From Tachypleus tridentatus (Eukaryota > Arthropoda > Merostomata > Xiphosura > Limulidae): 64,000 bases of DNA. Positions 36,499 through 48,541 of this stretch are shown here, piece after piece. Below the pieces are notes generated by a model. The model ran no database searches. It saw nothing but the letters and a program-made list of their open reading frames with translations, and was not told where the DNA came from. The stretch spans positions 9,300,001 through 9,364,000 of the forward strand of contig NC_134825.1 of assembly GCF_004210375.1 (NCBI RefSeq), written 5' to 3'. The stretch's first letter is position 1; the number at the start of each line of letters is the position of its first letter. A program made the translations under genes and the position numbers.

Positions 36499-38767
36499 TC
36501 CTCTATGTAAAATATTTTCTCAACACAAACAAACCGTTTTAACATATATATTTTCTTTTACCTACAAGTGGGTTTTCTCAACATCACTAATGTATAACTC
36601 TGTTGAAGAAACAGAAGTACAAAAAAGATAACCATGGAGCTTTCAATAACAAAAACTACACAGCAGAAAAATATAAAGAAAAACATATGGCATCCATGAC
36701 ACCAACATCAACAATACAACACTCAAAATTGTAACTTCATAAAATGTAAGGAGCCCAAGAACACTGCAAAAGGTATGTAATTTAGTCTAACATAGAAACT
36801 TGGTAGATGCATACGAGATACTTCCATGAAGGAATATTCATATATTATAGGAAAAGAACAAAAATCTAAGGCTGAGCAGATCCAAGAGGGTCAATCAACT
36901 AGGAGGATAAAAGTTTAAGCTCTTGTATAAACTAACAAAGTTTATCCATTTAAAGTCTAGCAAAACTATGACTACTGACCAAATGTCAGAGAACTTATGA
37001 CAGAACAGAATGGCTAATGTCTTTTATTTAGACAATGACTAAACTGCAGTAAGCCACCTGGAGGGGTTACTTGTTTTAATCACTGTACGGTAGTGTATTT
37101 AATGTCAGTCAGCAGATAATTAAAGGACATAACATAAGGGACCCTTAATGTTGCTACTTGTACTGTCACGAAATCAATAAAAGGTGCACAAAAAAGAATT
37201 GTACTCCATAGGCTATGATACAGCATGATACATGAGCTTCAAAAGCAAGAAATAAGCATACTGTTATGTTAATATTGGTTTTATTTACTCTTGAAACAGA
37301 ACACTTTCAAGGACCCTGTGCAAGTACATCTAGCATTATAGTTTTCATATTTCATTTGCACAACATGTGAAACATCCTAAATGAATATCAAATGAGTTCC
37401 TGATAAGGCTTTATCTGATATTTTCTCTACCAAAAACAATATACAGTAAAACTAAAAAGTTGAAAACTATGATATAAAATTTTAAAAAAAGTTTATCCAG
37501 AATACCTGTGTATTGTAGCAGATAAGTAAATTTACAGATTTATATTCTAGCATCAACTCTCATGATTTTATGATACTCTCAGTACCCAAGAAGAGACTAA
37601 ATCAAGTTATTTCACAACTTCAAATCACATTATTTCTAGAAGTGAGTGATATAACTTGATCAATTCATTTTGTTTCATTTTTATTGTCTAACAAGTTTCT
37701 AATTTTTATATTTTAGCTATTTTTGTCAAAAGATTCATAATAATAAAAACTATACATAAAAAAACAATAGATTTAGCATTTAAGTTTAAACAGACCTTTT
37801 TGCCTTCAATGACCCTATTTTAGTTCACTATGTTTTAACTATGTGCAATGTATACATTTTTACATAAGCAAATTAGTACACAAAGATATATCAGGTATTA
37901 TAGCAGAATGTAACAAGGTTATAACTTATCTGATTTTCTAACTTAGCTAGAAATAGGTTTAACAATTACATTACTGCTCAGAGAAATACTCTTCAATACC
38001 ATGATTTTTTTTGGAACTGTAGCCACCAAATCTAAACAAGTGAACAAAAGGGGTGTGTTTATTTACACTTGCTCTTTTCTTTGGTTCAAACACATCCATC
38101 AAATAAGGATATTTTGTTTAGATACACTGGTTCAAAGTTATGATAGGTCAGTGGTGCTTAAAGGTAGATTGTGCAAAGTCACTTACATCCCAGAATGTAA
38201 GAGGTTCATATTTTACACTCAGACCTGCAAGTATCTAATTCATGTTGTCTAATTAACTGGATACTCTGAAGGCCACATAAGGGATAACAAAAAAATAATA
38301 AATAAAACAGAGAGATACAATTGGCAAATCACATTACAGAGAAGTGAAAACTGAGAAACAATTTAAGTATTTACCTTTTAAATTAAAACTTGGGTAACAT
38401 AAAACTGAATTATAAACTACATTTTAATGCTAAGTTTACTGACATACACTTTTAACAAATTTTAATTAAAGATTAATATAACTGTAAACAAAAGTTTGTG
38501 GAATGTGCACTTTAATCTTCCCATGCATAATAAATTAAGGAAAAGAACTTATGAACCATCATAAAGATTGGTTTAATTACTATAAGAATTTGTTTACTTA
38601 TACAGTTTACATGAGAATTAAAAACCAATATTCTTGACATTAGATCTAACTGGTTCCTTTGTTTTGTGTTTCACGTAACTGTGAACATTTCAAATGTTTT
38701 CTTGATAATTTTTGCCTACTTAATCTTCACCATTTATTACCTTGTATGAAGAACTTAGTACAATTTT

Positions 38768-38934
38768 TGTGATAACAAGACACCCACTTGAAGTAATGTA
38801 TCTCACAACAGCCCGTATGTGTAAACGATTTTACTAAAAAAGCAGAAAACAATGTTTCAACCTTCTTATGCCAAAACACCGTTCTCTGCTTTATTAGTAA
38901 AAGTGTTAATATCCATACCAGCTGTCCTGATACA
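38768..38934 (-). mobile_element. 167-bp non-autonomous element, 13-bp duplication (copy 4)
   Basis: Perfect 13-bp direct repeats TTAGTACAATTTT at 38755-38767 and 38935-38947. On the minus strand it starts with 'GGTATGGATATTAACACTTT', has an internal foldback (AGCAGAGAAC / GAAAACAATG region), and ends TTCAAGTGGGTGTCTTGTTATCA. The hammerhead-like core is partly deleted. Confidence 0.85.
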
Positions 38935-39208
38935 TTAGTACAATTTTGATTTTCTTATTTCATTTCAGCCTTTCAATTAAATTTATTAATATGTAGACAA
39001 GTGAATTAATTTGAATTTTTATGTGATACATTGGTATGAAACTAACATTTCACTCTAAGCTTTCTTCTTATCCAATTTTTCAATATATTTTTGTGTACCT
39101 GCTAACTTATTTTTCCACTGTAATGTCTTTTCCATTTATACATTGTTGCATGACATTCCATCATTTTACTGTTTTACTTTGTTCCTTTCTATAACAACAA
39201 AACACAGC

Positions 39209-39494
39209 TGTTTGTTTGTTTGTTTGTTTTGGAATTTTGCACAAAGCTACTCAAGGGCTATCTGTGCTAGCCATCCCTAATTTAGCAGTGTAAGACTAGA
39301 GGGAAGGCAGCTAGTCATCACCACCCACCGCCAACTCTTGGGCTACTCTTTTACCAACGAAAAGTGGGATTGACTGTCACATTATAACGCCCCCCACGGC
39401 TGGGAGGGCGAGCATGTTTGGCGCGACTCAGGCGCTAACCTGCGACCCTCAGATTACGAAGCGCACGCCTTAACGCGCTAGGCCATGCCAGGCC
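39209..39494 (-). mobile_element. tRNA-derived SINE, family 1, full length
   Basis: Best-preserved copy. The minus strand has head GGCCTGGCATGGCCTAGCGC, the full body, and a (CAAA)n tail. A perfect 10-bp target-site duplication AAAACACAGC lies at 39199-39208 and 39495-39504. It sits in the RPS26 intron in antisense-compatible orientation (same strand as the gene). Confidence 0.95.
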
Positions 39495-39639
39495 AAAACA
39501 CAGCCGAGTATTAATAAAGTTTCTTGGAGATTCTGTGGTCTAGATTTTCATAATGGTATCTAATTTCTGGTCTGCATTTAAATATAAAATATACATCATT
39601 CTAATAAGTAATAACATAGTTTACTAAGAATAAACTTAC

Positions 39640-39817
39640 TGTCATAGACACTTGCATCCGTAATATCTCTCACTGCTGCAGCTTCAACTATGTTTCTGAT
39701 TACAAATTTCTTAATAGCTTTGTCTTTTGGGACACATCGAGCACAGTTAGTGCATCTCACAGGCTTTACGTGCCCACGACCATGTTTGCTTCTTCCGTTA
39801 TTACGTCTTTTAGAAGT
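39640..39817 (-). CDS. RPS26: Ribosomal protein S26, first visible coding exon
   Basis: Acceptor TTTCTTTACAG ends at 39818 and donor A|GTAAGT starts at 39639. The exon encodes [20 protein letters not shown], then [20 protein letters not shown], and so on to DASVYD. C23 and C26 are the first zinc-binding pair of eS26, a small 40S-subunit protein near the mRNA exit channel. The exon starts in frame at residue 2, so the initiator ATG must close the preceding exon. I searched the minus strand upstream and did not find a convincing ATG|GT exon. The three exons together give about 120 residues against about 115 in human. Confidence 0.95.
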
Positions 39818-39822
39818 CTGTA

Positions 39823-41640
39823 AAGAAATTATCTAACTTAATGACATTCCACAAGAACACGACTAGCTTCAATTTTTTACATTTTGCTGTAATATTTCAA
39901 TCTCATCCAATACTTATTACAGTATCATGTTACAAACTTTGAACTTCCAATTCCTTTCATATTGGAATAATAGTAACATCTCAGGAAGTTCAAAGATTTA
40001 AATGACCAATGCATAATGTCCAATCATCATTAGCAATAGATTAAGGTGCTCAAAAACAGTGACAATTTTAGAACCACAAAATCTGAAAAGACCAAGTTCG
40101 TCACAAGAACACATATTCTAGTGACTAAAAGATGAAACAATGGTAGTTGAGATTGGTATTTTCTTTATAACTGTTCTGAAGTAGGTTTATCATTGTCAGC
40201 AATAACCCATTACAGAAATATCAAGTTATAAACTAAAAATAGTATAGAACTGTTTTCATTCATAATTTGTGAATCACACCATGTTAGCATTAAATAGTTA
40301 CTATTATTTGGTTCTAACAAACCTAGCTTCGTGTAAACTTCAAAGAATCCTGGGTAAAATTTGAAGATTTCAAAAGGAGTGAAACACAAAAATAAAGTAA
40401 AATGTCATAATCCACAAACCTGAGAAGGAAGAAGTCCAATAACAGTTTAGTTTTCAAAATTTAGCACTTAGTTGCTTTCTGATGAGACAAGGAAATTCGA
40501 CTTAATGGACGATAAAAAGTGCAAACTATTACAATTTAGCCCTGGCAAACCTTGGAGGGCTTTGTACACTGAGAAATAATTTTATCATAAGAGGGCAGGG
40601 TAAAAAACCTCCAGAGACTGAAAAGCATCAGGCATGCATAACGACTTTCTCAAGTAGAGGTTTATGCAATTAACTCCATGAAAACGGTCTACATTAATTA
40701 TATTTAATTCATTAAAAATTGGTAAATCTTACTTTATTCAACAAACATTAAAAACTATTCATAAAGTTGTGAGGAATCAAGTATGCTTAAGGCCCAGGTT
40801 TCAAGGTAACCACTCCTAAAATTTTTACTTGTAGTACTTCTAGTAAGTCATCTTTTTCTTACATGTACATTACACTGAAAAATACAAACACCTATTATGA
40901 CAATTAAAACACACACTTATCTTGGCAATTAATATATACTTATCTTACCTAGACTTAAATTACTATATTCTTTGTTATGATGAGAAGTAGAAACTGTGAT
41001 TTAGGAAAGAAACGAGATCTGTGCTAGAAACACTACTACAAATGTCAAATGCCATGAAGAAATATTTCAACTTTGCACTAATAAATTTTTACTGTTAACA
41101 TGGAGATAGTTCACACGTGTTCTAATCAAAAACAATAAAAATAAATACAACTTAAACAAACCAATGTCAAAAATAGAAGTAACTGAGATACCTAAAAAGC
41201 ACTATATAGTTTTAGGGTTAAGAATATGGTAAGAATATAAAAATATAATGTAATTAAGAACACTAATTAACAAAGAACTGGTGAAAAAAATTAAAGACAA
41301 AATACGTCAACAGACATTAGAGAAAAATTATGCTATTGTGCAGAAAACCTAAAAATATATACAAAAAAAAGTTGTACAAGTGACAAAAATATTGAAACTA
41401 AAACATACAATCAAATACAAAATATTAATTGAAATTAATAGAGTAGCCGTTCTTGTTCCAAATGACCATGGTTGTTTTTACAAAAAAGTTCTGAAGTTAG
41501 GTGAAATCTTTACTATTGTAAAACTAGAAGTTATAAAAAATAAAATTGGTTACTTCATTCAGAGTTCTGGTCAAAATGGAATACCTGAAATGTAGTTAAA
41601 AACAATTCTGATTAAAGGAATTTCTTTGCAACACAAAATT
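39823..41640. other. Probably RPS26 first intron or 5' flank; nothing else seen
   Basis: AT-rich with no long frame until 41380-41595, which is unrecognised. The missing RPS26 start exon was looked for here without success. Confidence 0.4.
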
Positions 41641-43250
41641 ATACGTTAATTAATATGGATAACGTACTAAAGAGACAGAAAAGTGGCTTTATATGTAAAA
41701 CCTGAGTTACATCCTGTTGAATTTGATAATACTGACACAAAATGCAAGATCAAATGTGTTTGGGTTTCTGCTAGTTGTCAGTCATAAGAAGAAGACTCTG
41801 TGGATATTTGACACAGACCAGATGAAATTAATGACAAACTCCACAAAGAAATTAAGACTTCAGTTACTAATGAGATTCATAATTATGTGGGATTTAAATT
41901 TCAGTCATATAAACTGGGTATGTTAGACTCAGAACAGGAAGACAGGTTTTTAAAAACTGTTTATGATGATTTTCTTCATCAATCTGTTATGAAACCCATT
42001 AGGAATAATACTACTTAAGTTTTACTGTTAACTTCTAACACAGAAACATCTGAAAGAATGGAATTGAGTAAAACCTAGGTGCAGCAAATGATCACTACAG
42101 TATTAGGTTTGATGTTTTAAACCATATGAAAATAAGGAATAATGACAATTTGATTACAAATTTCAGAATGGTAAAGGAATGCAATAAGAATTATCTGCTG
42201 TGTATTAAGTAACTGTATTGACTAGAGACACTAAAAATAAACCTAAGAATTTTTTTTAATATTCATGACAGACACATTCCTTATAGAATAAAAATATTTC
42301 TCCTCATTAAAAAAAAGTTTGTTCGTAAAAGGGTCATGGGATAAAATTAGATAAAAACATAAATTAAAAATAATTCTGAAATTGTTTTAAAATACTGGAA
42401 GCTTAAAGAATGATACTGCTTCTAAGCCAGATAATATCCCCTCAATAGTTACGAACTAGTACTTTTTGTACACCCTTGAACAGTAGGCAGGTGCCAAAAC
42501 ATTGGAAATAGGTAAATGTAACCGTTCTTTTTAAAGGAAGTAATGAAGACTGTCTCAGTAATTATGGACCTATTTGTCTTGCATCAGTTGTAGGAAAAAA
42601 AGTTTTTGAAAGAAGCTTTAAAGTCATTTGTCAAACATTTAAATTTTGTTGGATAGTCAATATGGTTTTTTCTAACTGTGGATTTGATTAAACTCAATTT
42701 TCAGAAAGCATAATGTGCCACATAAAAGGCTCATTAAAAAGAAACCTCTGGATGTGGGGTTTACATCTGCTCATTGGGTTAAAAGATGTCCACCTGGAAG
42801 GAGACAAAGGGTTGTTATAAATGGAGTTTGGTCAAACTGGACTAATGCCATAAGTGGAATGAGGGACCTCAGAGCTTAATCTTGGCACCTTTGCTACTTT
42901 TGATTTACATTAATGGCATATTTGAAGGAATGGGCAATAAATTACTTACACTTACCAATGACCCTGAGATTGTGGGTGTTTCTAGCTAGTATGAGTACTC
43001 TGCTGCTCCACAAAATTATTCAGATCATTTGGTGAAATGGGAAAATAAATATAATTATAATAGCTGCAAAGTAATGCATGTAAGTTATCATGGCTTGAAT
43101 TAATTTTGATGGAAGTAATCTCAACAGTATGATGAAAGGAAAACATTTTGGTATTCTAACTGACCAGTCTCCTAACTCATTCACAATGGGCCCAGTATAA
43201 TACACACGACTTCGTTTACACACGTTAAGTAATTGCACTATAAATTTAGA
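41640..43250 (+). pseudogene. CR1-like LINE relic (endonuclease and RT)
   Basis: Across frames the plus strand gives 'LNFSHINW' near 41895 (from GDFNFxHINW of the endonuclease). 'DTASKPDNIPSIV' lies near 42410-42450, and 'RQVPKHWK' then 'SNYGPICLASVVGK' near 42485-42595. Next come 'GPLLLLIYINGIFEGM'-like residues near 42880-42930, where the FADD box has decayed to 'LTNDPE', and 'CKVMHVS' near 43065-43085. The motif order is that of a CR1-group ORF2. Stops and frameshifts are frequent, so it is dead. Confidence 0.75.
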
Positions 43251-43389
43251 TATAGCATATATATCTTCACAAAATTTGATATACTTTCAGTAAAGATTAC
43301 AAGCATTTTGTATAATGAAAATAGAATTTCTTTCTTTACTAGTCTGAGTGCAAAGTGATTTCATGTTATGATTAAAAAAAACTATTATA

Positions 43390-43610
43390 TATGTAAAAAT
43401 GGCTGGTTTGAGTTGAGAAAATTTTTTATGTAGACCAGTGAACAACATTTCCACCTTCTTCGGTCATCGTCAGGTTTACAAAGAAAGAAAGAGGTAACTG
43501 ACCGATAGCTGATCACATTTCAAGGAGGTTGTGTAACTAATTGTAGGAATGTAGAGGGCGTGCTTAGATGTTTGAATATATTTATAAATATAGGTATAAA
43601 GATGTTCCAG
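43390..43610 (-). mobile_element. Half-palindrome copy of the hammerhead-like element family (copy 5)
   Basis: Matches the left arm of 36187-36588, from 'TATGTAAAAATGGCTGGTTT' to 'GTAGAGGGCGTGCTTAGATG', without the mirror arm. The core on the minus strand (43438-43480) reads GTAAAC, CTGACGA, T, GACC-GAAGAA-GGTG, GAAATGTT. No duplication was found. It may be a 3'-truncated or rearranged copy. Confidence 0.7.
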
Positions 43611-44219
43611 TCTAGATAATTATGTCAGAGTAGATAAAACACAGCATCGTTATTTCCAACCCACATAAACAGAAGTGTACTCTGAATAAAAATAAAGGTC
43701 CCATATTTTTTTTGCCATGAATTTGCAGCTAAAAAAACTCCTATGTTACTTGGTTCATTCTGCCAAGTTACTAAACAACCAACTGTCCAATCAGGTACCA
43801 AATAATATTTACTGATCTTTACCACTTGCCTTATACTGTATGTAGGCCTAGACCCAGACTAAAAACAGTGAGATCAGTAGTAATAAAATAATATAGATGT
43901 TCTAATGTTAAGTAAGCTTACATACAGATTTTGTCAGACAAGGTTGTACATATAAACTATATGTTAGCTGACATTTCAATTCAGTGCATAGAAAAAATGA
44001 AGTGGCATAAATAGTGAGGTCAGGTCTGTCTTATAAGGGTACAAGCCAGGTTTAGTTAAGACTAATACAATACATAGGATGATCTGCCAGAGAAGATCTG
44101 TTCAAAACTGTTTGCCACTAAGTAGTTAAATGAAACAATGTTTTTGATACTTTTGTTTAGAATTGGTCAAATTAACTATTAGTTATTATGAAGGATAAAA
44201 ATAATGTTGTGTTCAGGAT
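43611..44219. other. No gene recognised
   Basis: AT-rich unique sequence. A 66-codon minus frame at 43625-43825 is unrecognised. Confidence 0.45.
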
Positions 44220-45600
44220 CTCTATAGTCTGGTAAACTTAACAATGCCTTGTACAACACATGGACTTATGGTATATAGTCTCCAAACTGATGTCACGATA
44301 GTCTGGTAAACTTAACAATGCCTTGTACAACACATGGGCTAATGGTATATTGTCTCCAAACTGATGACTTAACAATGCCTTGTACAACACATGGGCTAAT
44401 GGCATATAGTCTCCAAACTGATGTCACGATAGTCTGGTAAACTTAATGCCTTGTACAACACATGGGCTAATGGTATATTGTCTCCAAACTGATGACTTAA
44501 CAATGCCTTGTACAACACATGGGCTAATGGTATATAGTCTCCAAACTGATGTCACTATAGTCTGGTAAACTTAACAATGCCTTGTACAACACATGTGCTA
44601 ATGGTATATTGTCTCCAAACTGATGACTTAACAATGCCTTGTACAACACATGGGCTAATGGTATATAGTCTCCAAACTGATGTCACGATAGTCTGGTAAA
44701 CTTAACAATGCCTTGTACAACACATGGGCTAATGGTATATTGTCTCCAAACTGATGACTTAACAATGCCTTGTACAACACATGGGCTAATGGTATATAGT
44801 CTCCAAACTGATGTCTCTGGTAAACAATGCCTTGTACAACACATGGGCTAATGGTATATTGTCTCCAAACTGATGACTTAACAATGCCTTGTACAACACA
44901 TGGGCTAATGGTATATAGTCTCCAAACTGATGTCACGATAGTCTGGTAAACTTAACAATGCCTTGTACAACACATGGGCTAATGGTATATTGTCTCCAAA
45001 CTGATGACTTAACAATGCCTTGTACAACACATGGGCTAATGGTATATAGTCTCCAAACTGATGTCACGATAGTCTGGTAAACTTAACAATGCCTTGTACA
45101 ACACATGGGCTAATGGTATATTGTCTCCAAACTGATGACTTAACAATGCCTTGTACAACACATGGGCTAATGGTATATAGTCTCCAAACTGATGTCACGA
45201 TAGTCTGGTAAACTTAACAATGCCTTGTACAACACATGGGCTAATGGTATAGTCTCCAAACTGATGACTTAACAATGCCTTGTACAACACATGGGCTAAT
45301 GGTATATTGTCTCCAAACTGATGACTTAACAATGCCTTGTACAATGGTATATAGTCTCAAACTGATGACTTAACAATGCCTTGTACAACACATGGGCTAA
45401 TGGTATATTGTCTCCAAACTGATGACTTAACAATGCCTTGTACAACACATGGGATAATGGTATATTGTCTCCAAACTGATGACTTAACAATGCCTTGTAC
45501 AACACATGGGCTAATGGTATATTGTCTCCAAACTGATGACTTAACAATGACTTGTACAACACATGGGCTAATGGTATATTGTCTCCAAACTGATGTCACA
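44220..45600. repeat. Higher-order minisatellite: 131-bp (57+74) units changing to 57-bp units
   Basis: The monomer CTTAACAATGCCTTGTACAA... exists as a 57-bp form and as a 74-bp form carrying an extra GTCACGATAGTCTGGTAAA. From 44220 to about 45250 they alternate as a 131-bp dimer. From there to 45600 only the 57-bp form repeats. 57 is divisible by three, so false frames open on both strands (45326-45624). Confidence 0.93.
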
Positions 45601-45842
45601 AACAAAACGTGGTTGCACACGTAGGTCTCATACCCTCACAAAACAATGCATTATTTAACACTACAAGAGAATTGATGAAAGAATATGAAAATACACAAAG
45701 TTAAATGTATTAATATAACTGAAAATGTTTCTGGTACTAAGCTATTTTAAAGTGTATCAGATCTTTCAATCACTCAACTAAAACAGTAACTGATGTGTAG
45801 AAAGTTCTCTATAGGAAATACAAAAATTGAAATAAACAAATA

Positions 45843-46520
45843 TTCCCACTGCTACGTTAAATAAATGTTGACTCCCACTGCTACGTTAAATACATGTTGA
45901 CTCCCACTGCTACGTTAAATACATGTTGACTCCCACTGCTACGTTAAATACGTTGACTCCCACTGCTAAAATACGTTGACTCCCACTGCTACGTTAAATA
46001 CATGTTGACTCCCACTGCTACGTTAAATACATGTTGACTCCCACTGCTACGTTAAATACATGTTGACTCCCACTGCTACGTTAAATACATGTTGACTCCC
46101 ACTGCTACGTTAAATACATGTTGACTCCCACTGCTACGTTAAATACATGTTGACTCCCACTGCTACGTTAAATACATGTTGACTCCCACTGCTACGTTAA
46201 ATACATGTTGACTCCCACTGCTACGTTAAATACGTTGACTCCCACTGCTACGTTAAATACATGTTGACTCCCACTGCTACGTTAAATACATGTTGACTCC
46301 CACTGCTACGTTAAATACATGTTGATTCCCACTGCTATGTTAAATACATGTTGACTCCCACTGCTACGTTAAATACATGTTGACTCCCACTGCTACGTTA
46401 AATACATGTTGACTCCCACTGCTACATTAAATACATGTTGACTCCCACTGCTATGTTAAATACATGTTGACTCCCACTGCTATGTTAAATACATGTTGAC
46501 TCCCACTGCTATGTTAAATT
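45843..46520. repeat. 29-bp minisatellite, about 23 copies
   Basis: Unit ACTCCCACTGCTACGTTAAA plus TACATGTTG. Units are nearly identical, and two lack four bases (TACGTTG). The 3' units carry CTATGTT instead of CTACGTT, a CpG-decay variant that has spread through the last three units. Confidence 0.95.
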
Positions 46521-48529
46521 TCATTATTAGATAAAAATATAAGATTGATCTGCAACAGTTTGATTATTAAACCTGGAATTAACTTGTCAGATAATAATGA
46601 AGTGTTTTCAATATAGAAAACCTTTGCTGTAAGTATAATTACTAGGTTATATGTAATAAGATTATAAAACTCTTGTATTAACAAAAAATAAAGTTCAAGA
46701 TATTTTCATCAGAACTGATGACAGAAAGTGATACGTATAGAAAAGTTATGCATTCAACAAGGAAATCCAGAGGGCCAACCTTTAACAGCTAGAGAAATTT
46801 CCCATCTACTTTCATCCCATGAATATTTATTTATTCAGTTTGATATATACTATTATCTAATAGAATCATACTCAATGAAACAACACATTTGTAAAAACAC
46901 AGACTGCAGTAATTGTGAACAAAATAAAGATAAAAATCAGTCATTTAATTTTAATACAAGTAAACCTTCAATGAAGGGAAATTTTGAAAGTGGACATTTT
47001 AAAAATATCTAAATTTATTTTCTCTGGAATAAAGATATACAAAAGGTAAACATTCAACAAGCACTTCCAAGGTTTCTTATGCTTATTTGTTGTTGTAAAA
47101 AACCTGAAAATAGTTACTGAAACCAATTCTTGGCCTCTTAACCCTTTTGTGATGGGTCACAGGTAAAAGACATGTCATCTTGTGTGTTGACTTGCATTCA
47201 GTATTTTATAAATTTATGTCAATAAGTTTGGAATCAAATTGTAAATTATAATTCAAGTTTTAATATTATACATGAGTTAATTTCTTAATTTAAAAGTAAA
47301 TATAAAAAGAACACAAATATAGGTTTAAGTAAGTCATGGTATGTTCAATGCAGCACTGTTTAAACTTAGATGTTTGTGATGTCAAAATATTAAGTCTATA
47401 GTTTCATACAAATTAGGAACTCAGATTACTAATATTGACAACCTAGAATATAAAGAATCTTGTATCTTTTTATATTACTGAGATACAGCTTATGTATGGA
47501 ATCAAACACAGTAGCCCTGTTCACCTCTTGCCAGCTTAGAATGTCCCTCTAGTGATTTTACCAGCCATTTTAATGTGTGAAAAGAAAACCATATTCTTTT
47601 GATCTATGGTATCAGTTTAGTTATTTATGATTTTCTGGTTATTCAGTTGTATACATAAAATATTTTAAAAAAAGTTTGATATCATCCACATGAAATTACA
47701 AAAGGCTTAGCAACCAATGTCCAGCAGCAACAGAGTTCAAAGGTCATGATGAAAAAAAAGATAGTTTGGCTTTACTTCTTAAATTATTATTCTATATTTT
47801 AGGAAAAATATCTTTAAAAGTTTATTTTTAGTAGTAATAATTTATATACATATATAATGCATAATAATTGAAATGTGACTGTACATTACAAAATACTAGT
47901 CCACTCAAACACAGTCAAGACAGGGAAGGCTCAAAGTTCATTTTATATTACTGGATACATGACCTGAGTGCATATGCATCATGTCAGTGCAAGCTGTATA
48001 ATCTTGGACAGGCATGACTGGAAGGTCAATATAATAAATATATATATAATTATATACAGCTGTGAGACTTACAACACTTAGACTAAACATTAGTATTTTT
48101 GCGTTATAATACATAGTCATTTTACTATAAAAAAAGCTATTTATATATTTTAACAAATTTTTTTATGATGGTTACAAGGTTCGTGAAGTGACAAACCCCA
48201 CATAGTATAAAACATAAAATATAAGTCTTACTAAAAATGAGCATTTGAAATGGATTTACGAGATCTGATATATTATGTAAATAATATTTGAGATTTTTGT
48301 GACAAAGAATAGTTTTCTTAATCATAACATGAATTCACTTTGCACTCAGACTAGTAACAAAACAAAATCAATACTTTCACAATCAAATCTTCAGTAAAAA
48401 TATTTCATAAGAAATTCTGATTTTTTTGTATATAAAAGAAACTTTTAATATTTATTAAGTCTAACTTTTGTGAAGACTCCCATGTTGAAACAAAAGTTAT
48501 GGTGCACATACTCAATGTGTGAAAACTCA
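46521..48529. other. No gene recognised
   Basis: AT-rich. A 94-codon plus-strand frame (46728-47012) contains 'HICKNTDCSNCEQNKDKNQS'; it is not a family I know. Its ATG lies in poor context and no splice sites are obvious. Confidence 0.4.
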
Positions 48530-48541
48530 TATATTGTACAG

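Larger units (their letters stand above)
36187..36588. mobile_element. 402-bp palindromic non-autonomous element, 13-bp duplication (copy 3)
   Basis: Flanked by perfect 13-bp direct repeats AATGTATAACTCT (36174-36186 and 36589-36601). About 170-bp arms (36192-36358 and 36380-36546) form a near-perfect inverted repeat around a ~20-bp AT-rich centre. Each arm carries the hammerhead-like motif, on opposite strands. The right end adds the family terminus ACAAGTGGGTTTTCTCAACATCAC. It has no coding capacity. Confidence 0.9.

Noticed and set aside
36187-36588. Classical DNA-transposon MITE
   Set aside because: Arms are long and symmetric, but related copies are not inverted, and the duplications vary from 11 to 14 bp, unlike fixed-length cut-and-paste duplications.
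44655-45624. Several 78-93-codon frames on both strands
   Set aside because: Created by 57-bp monomers (a multiple of three) of the higher-order array.
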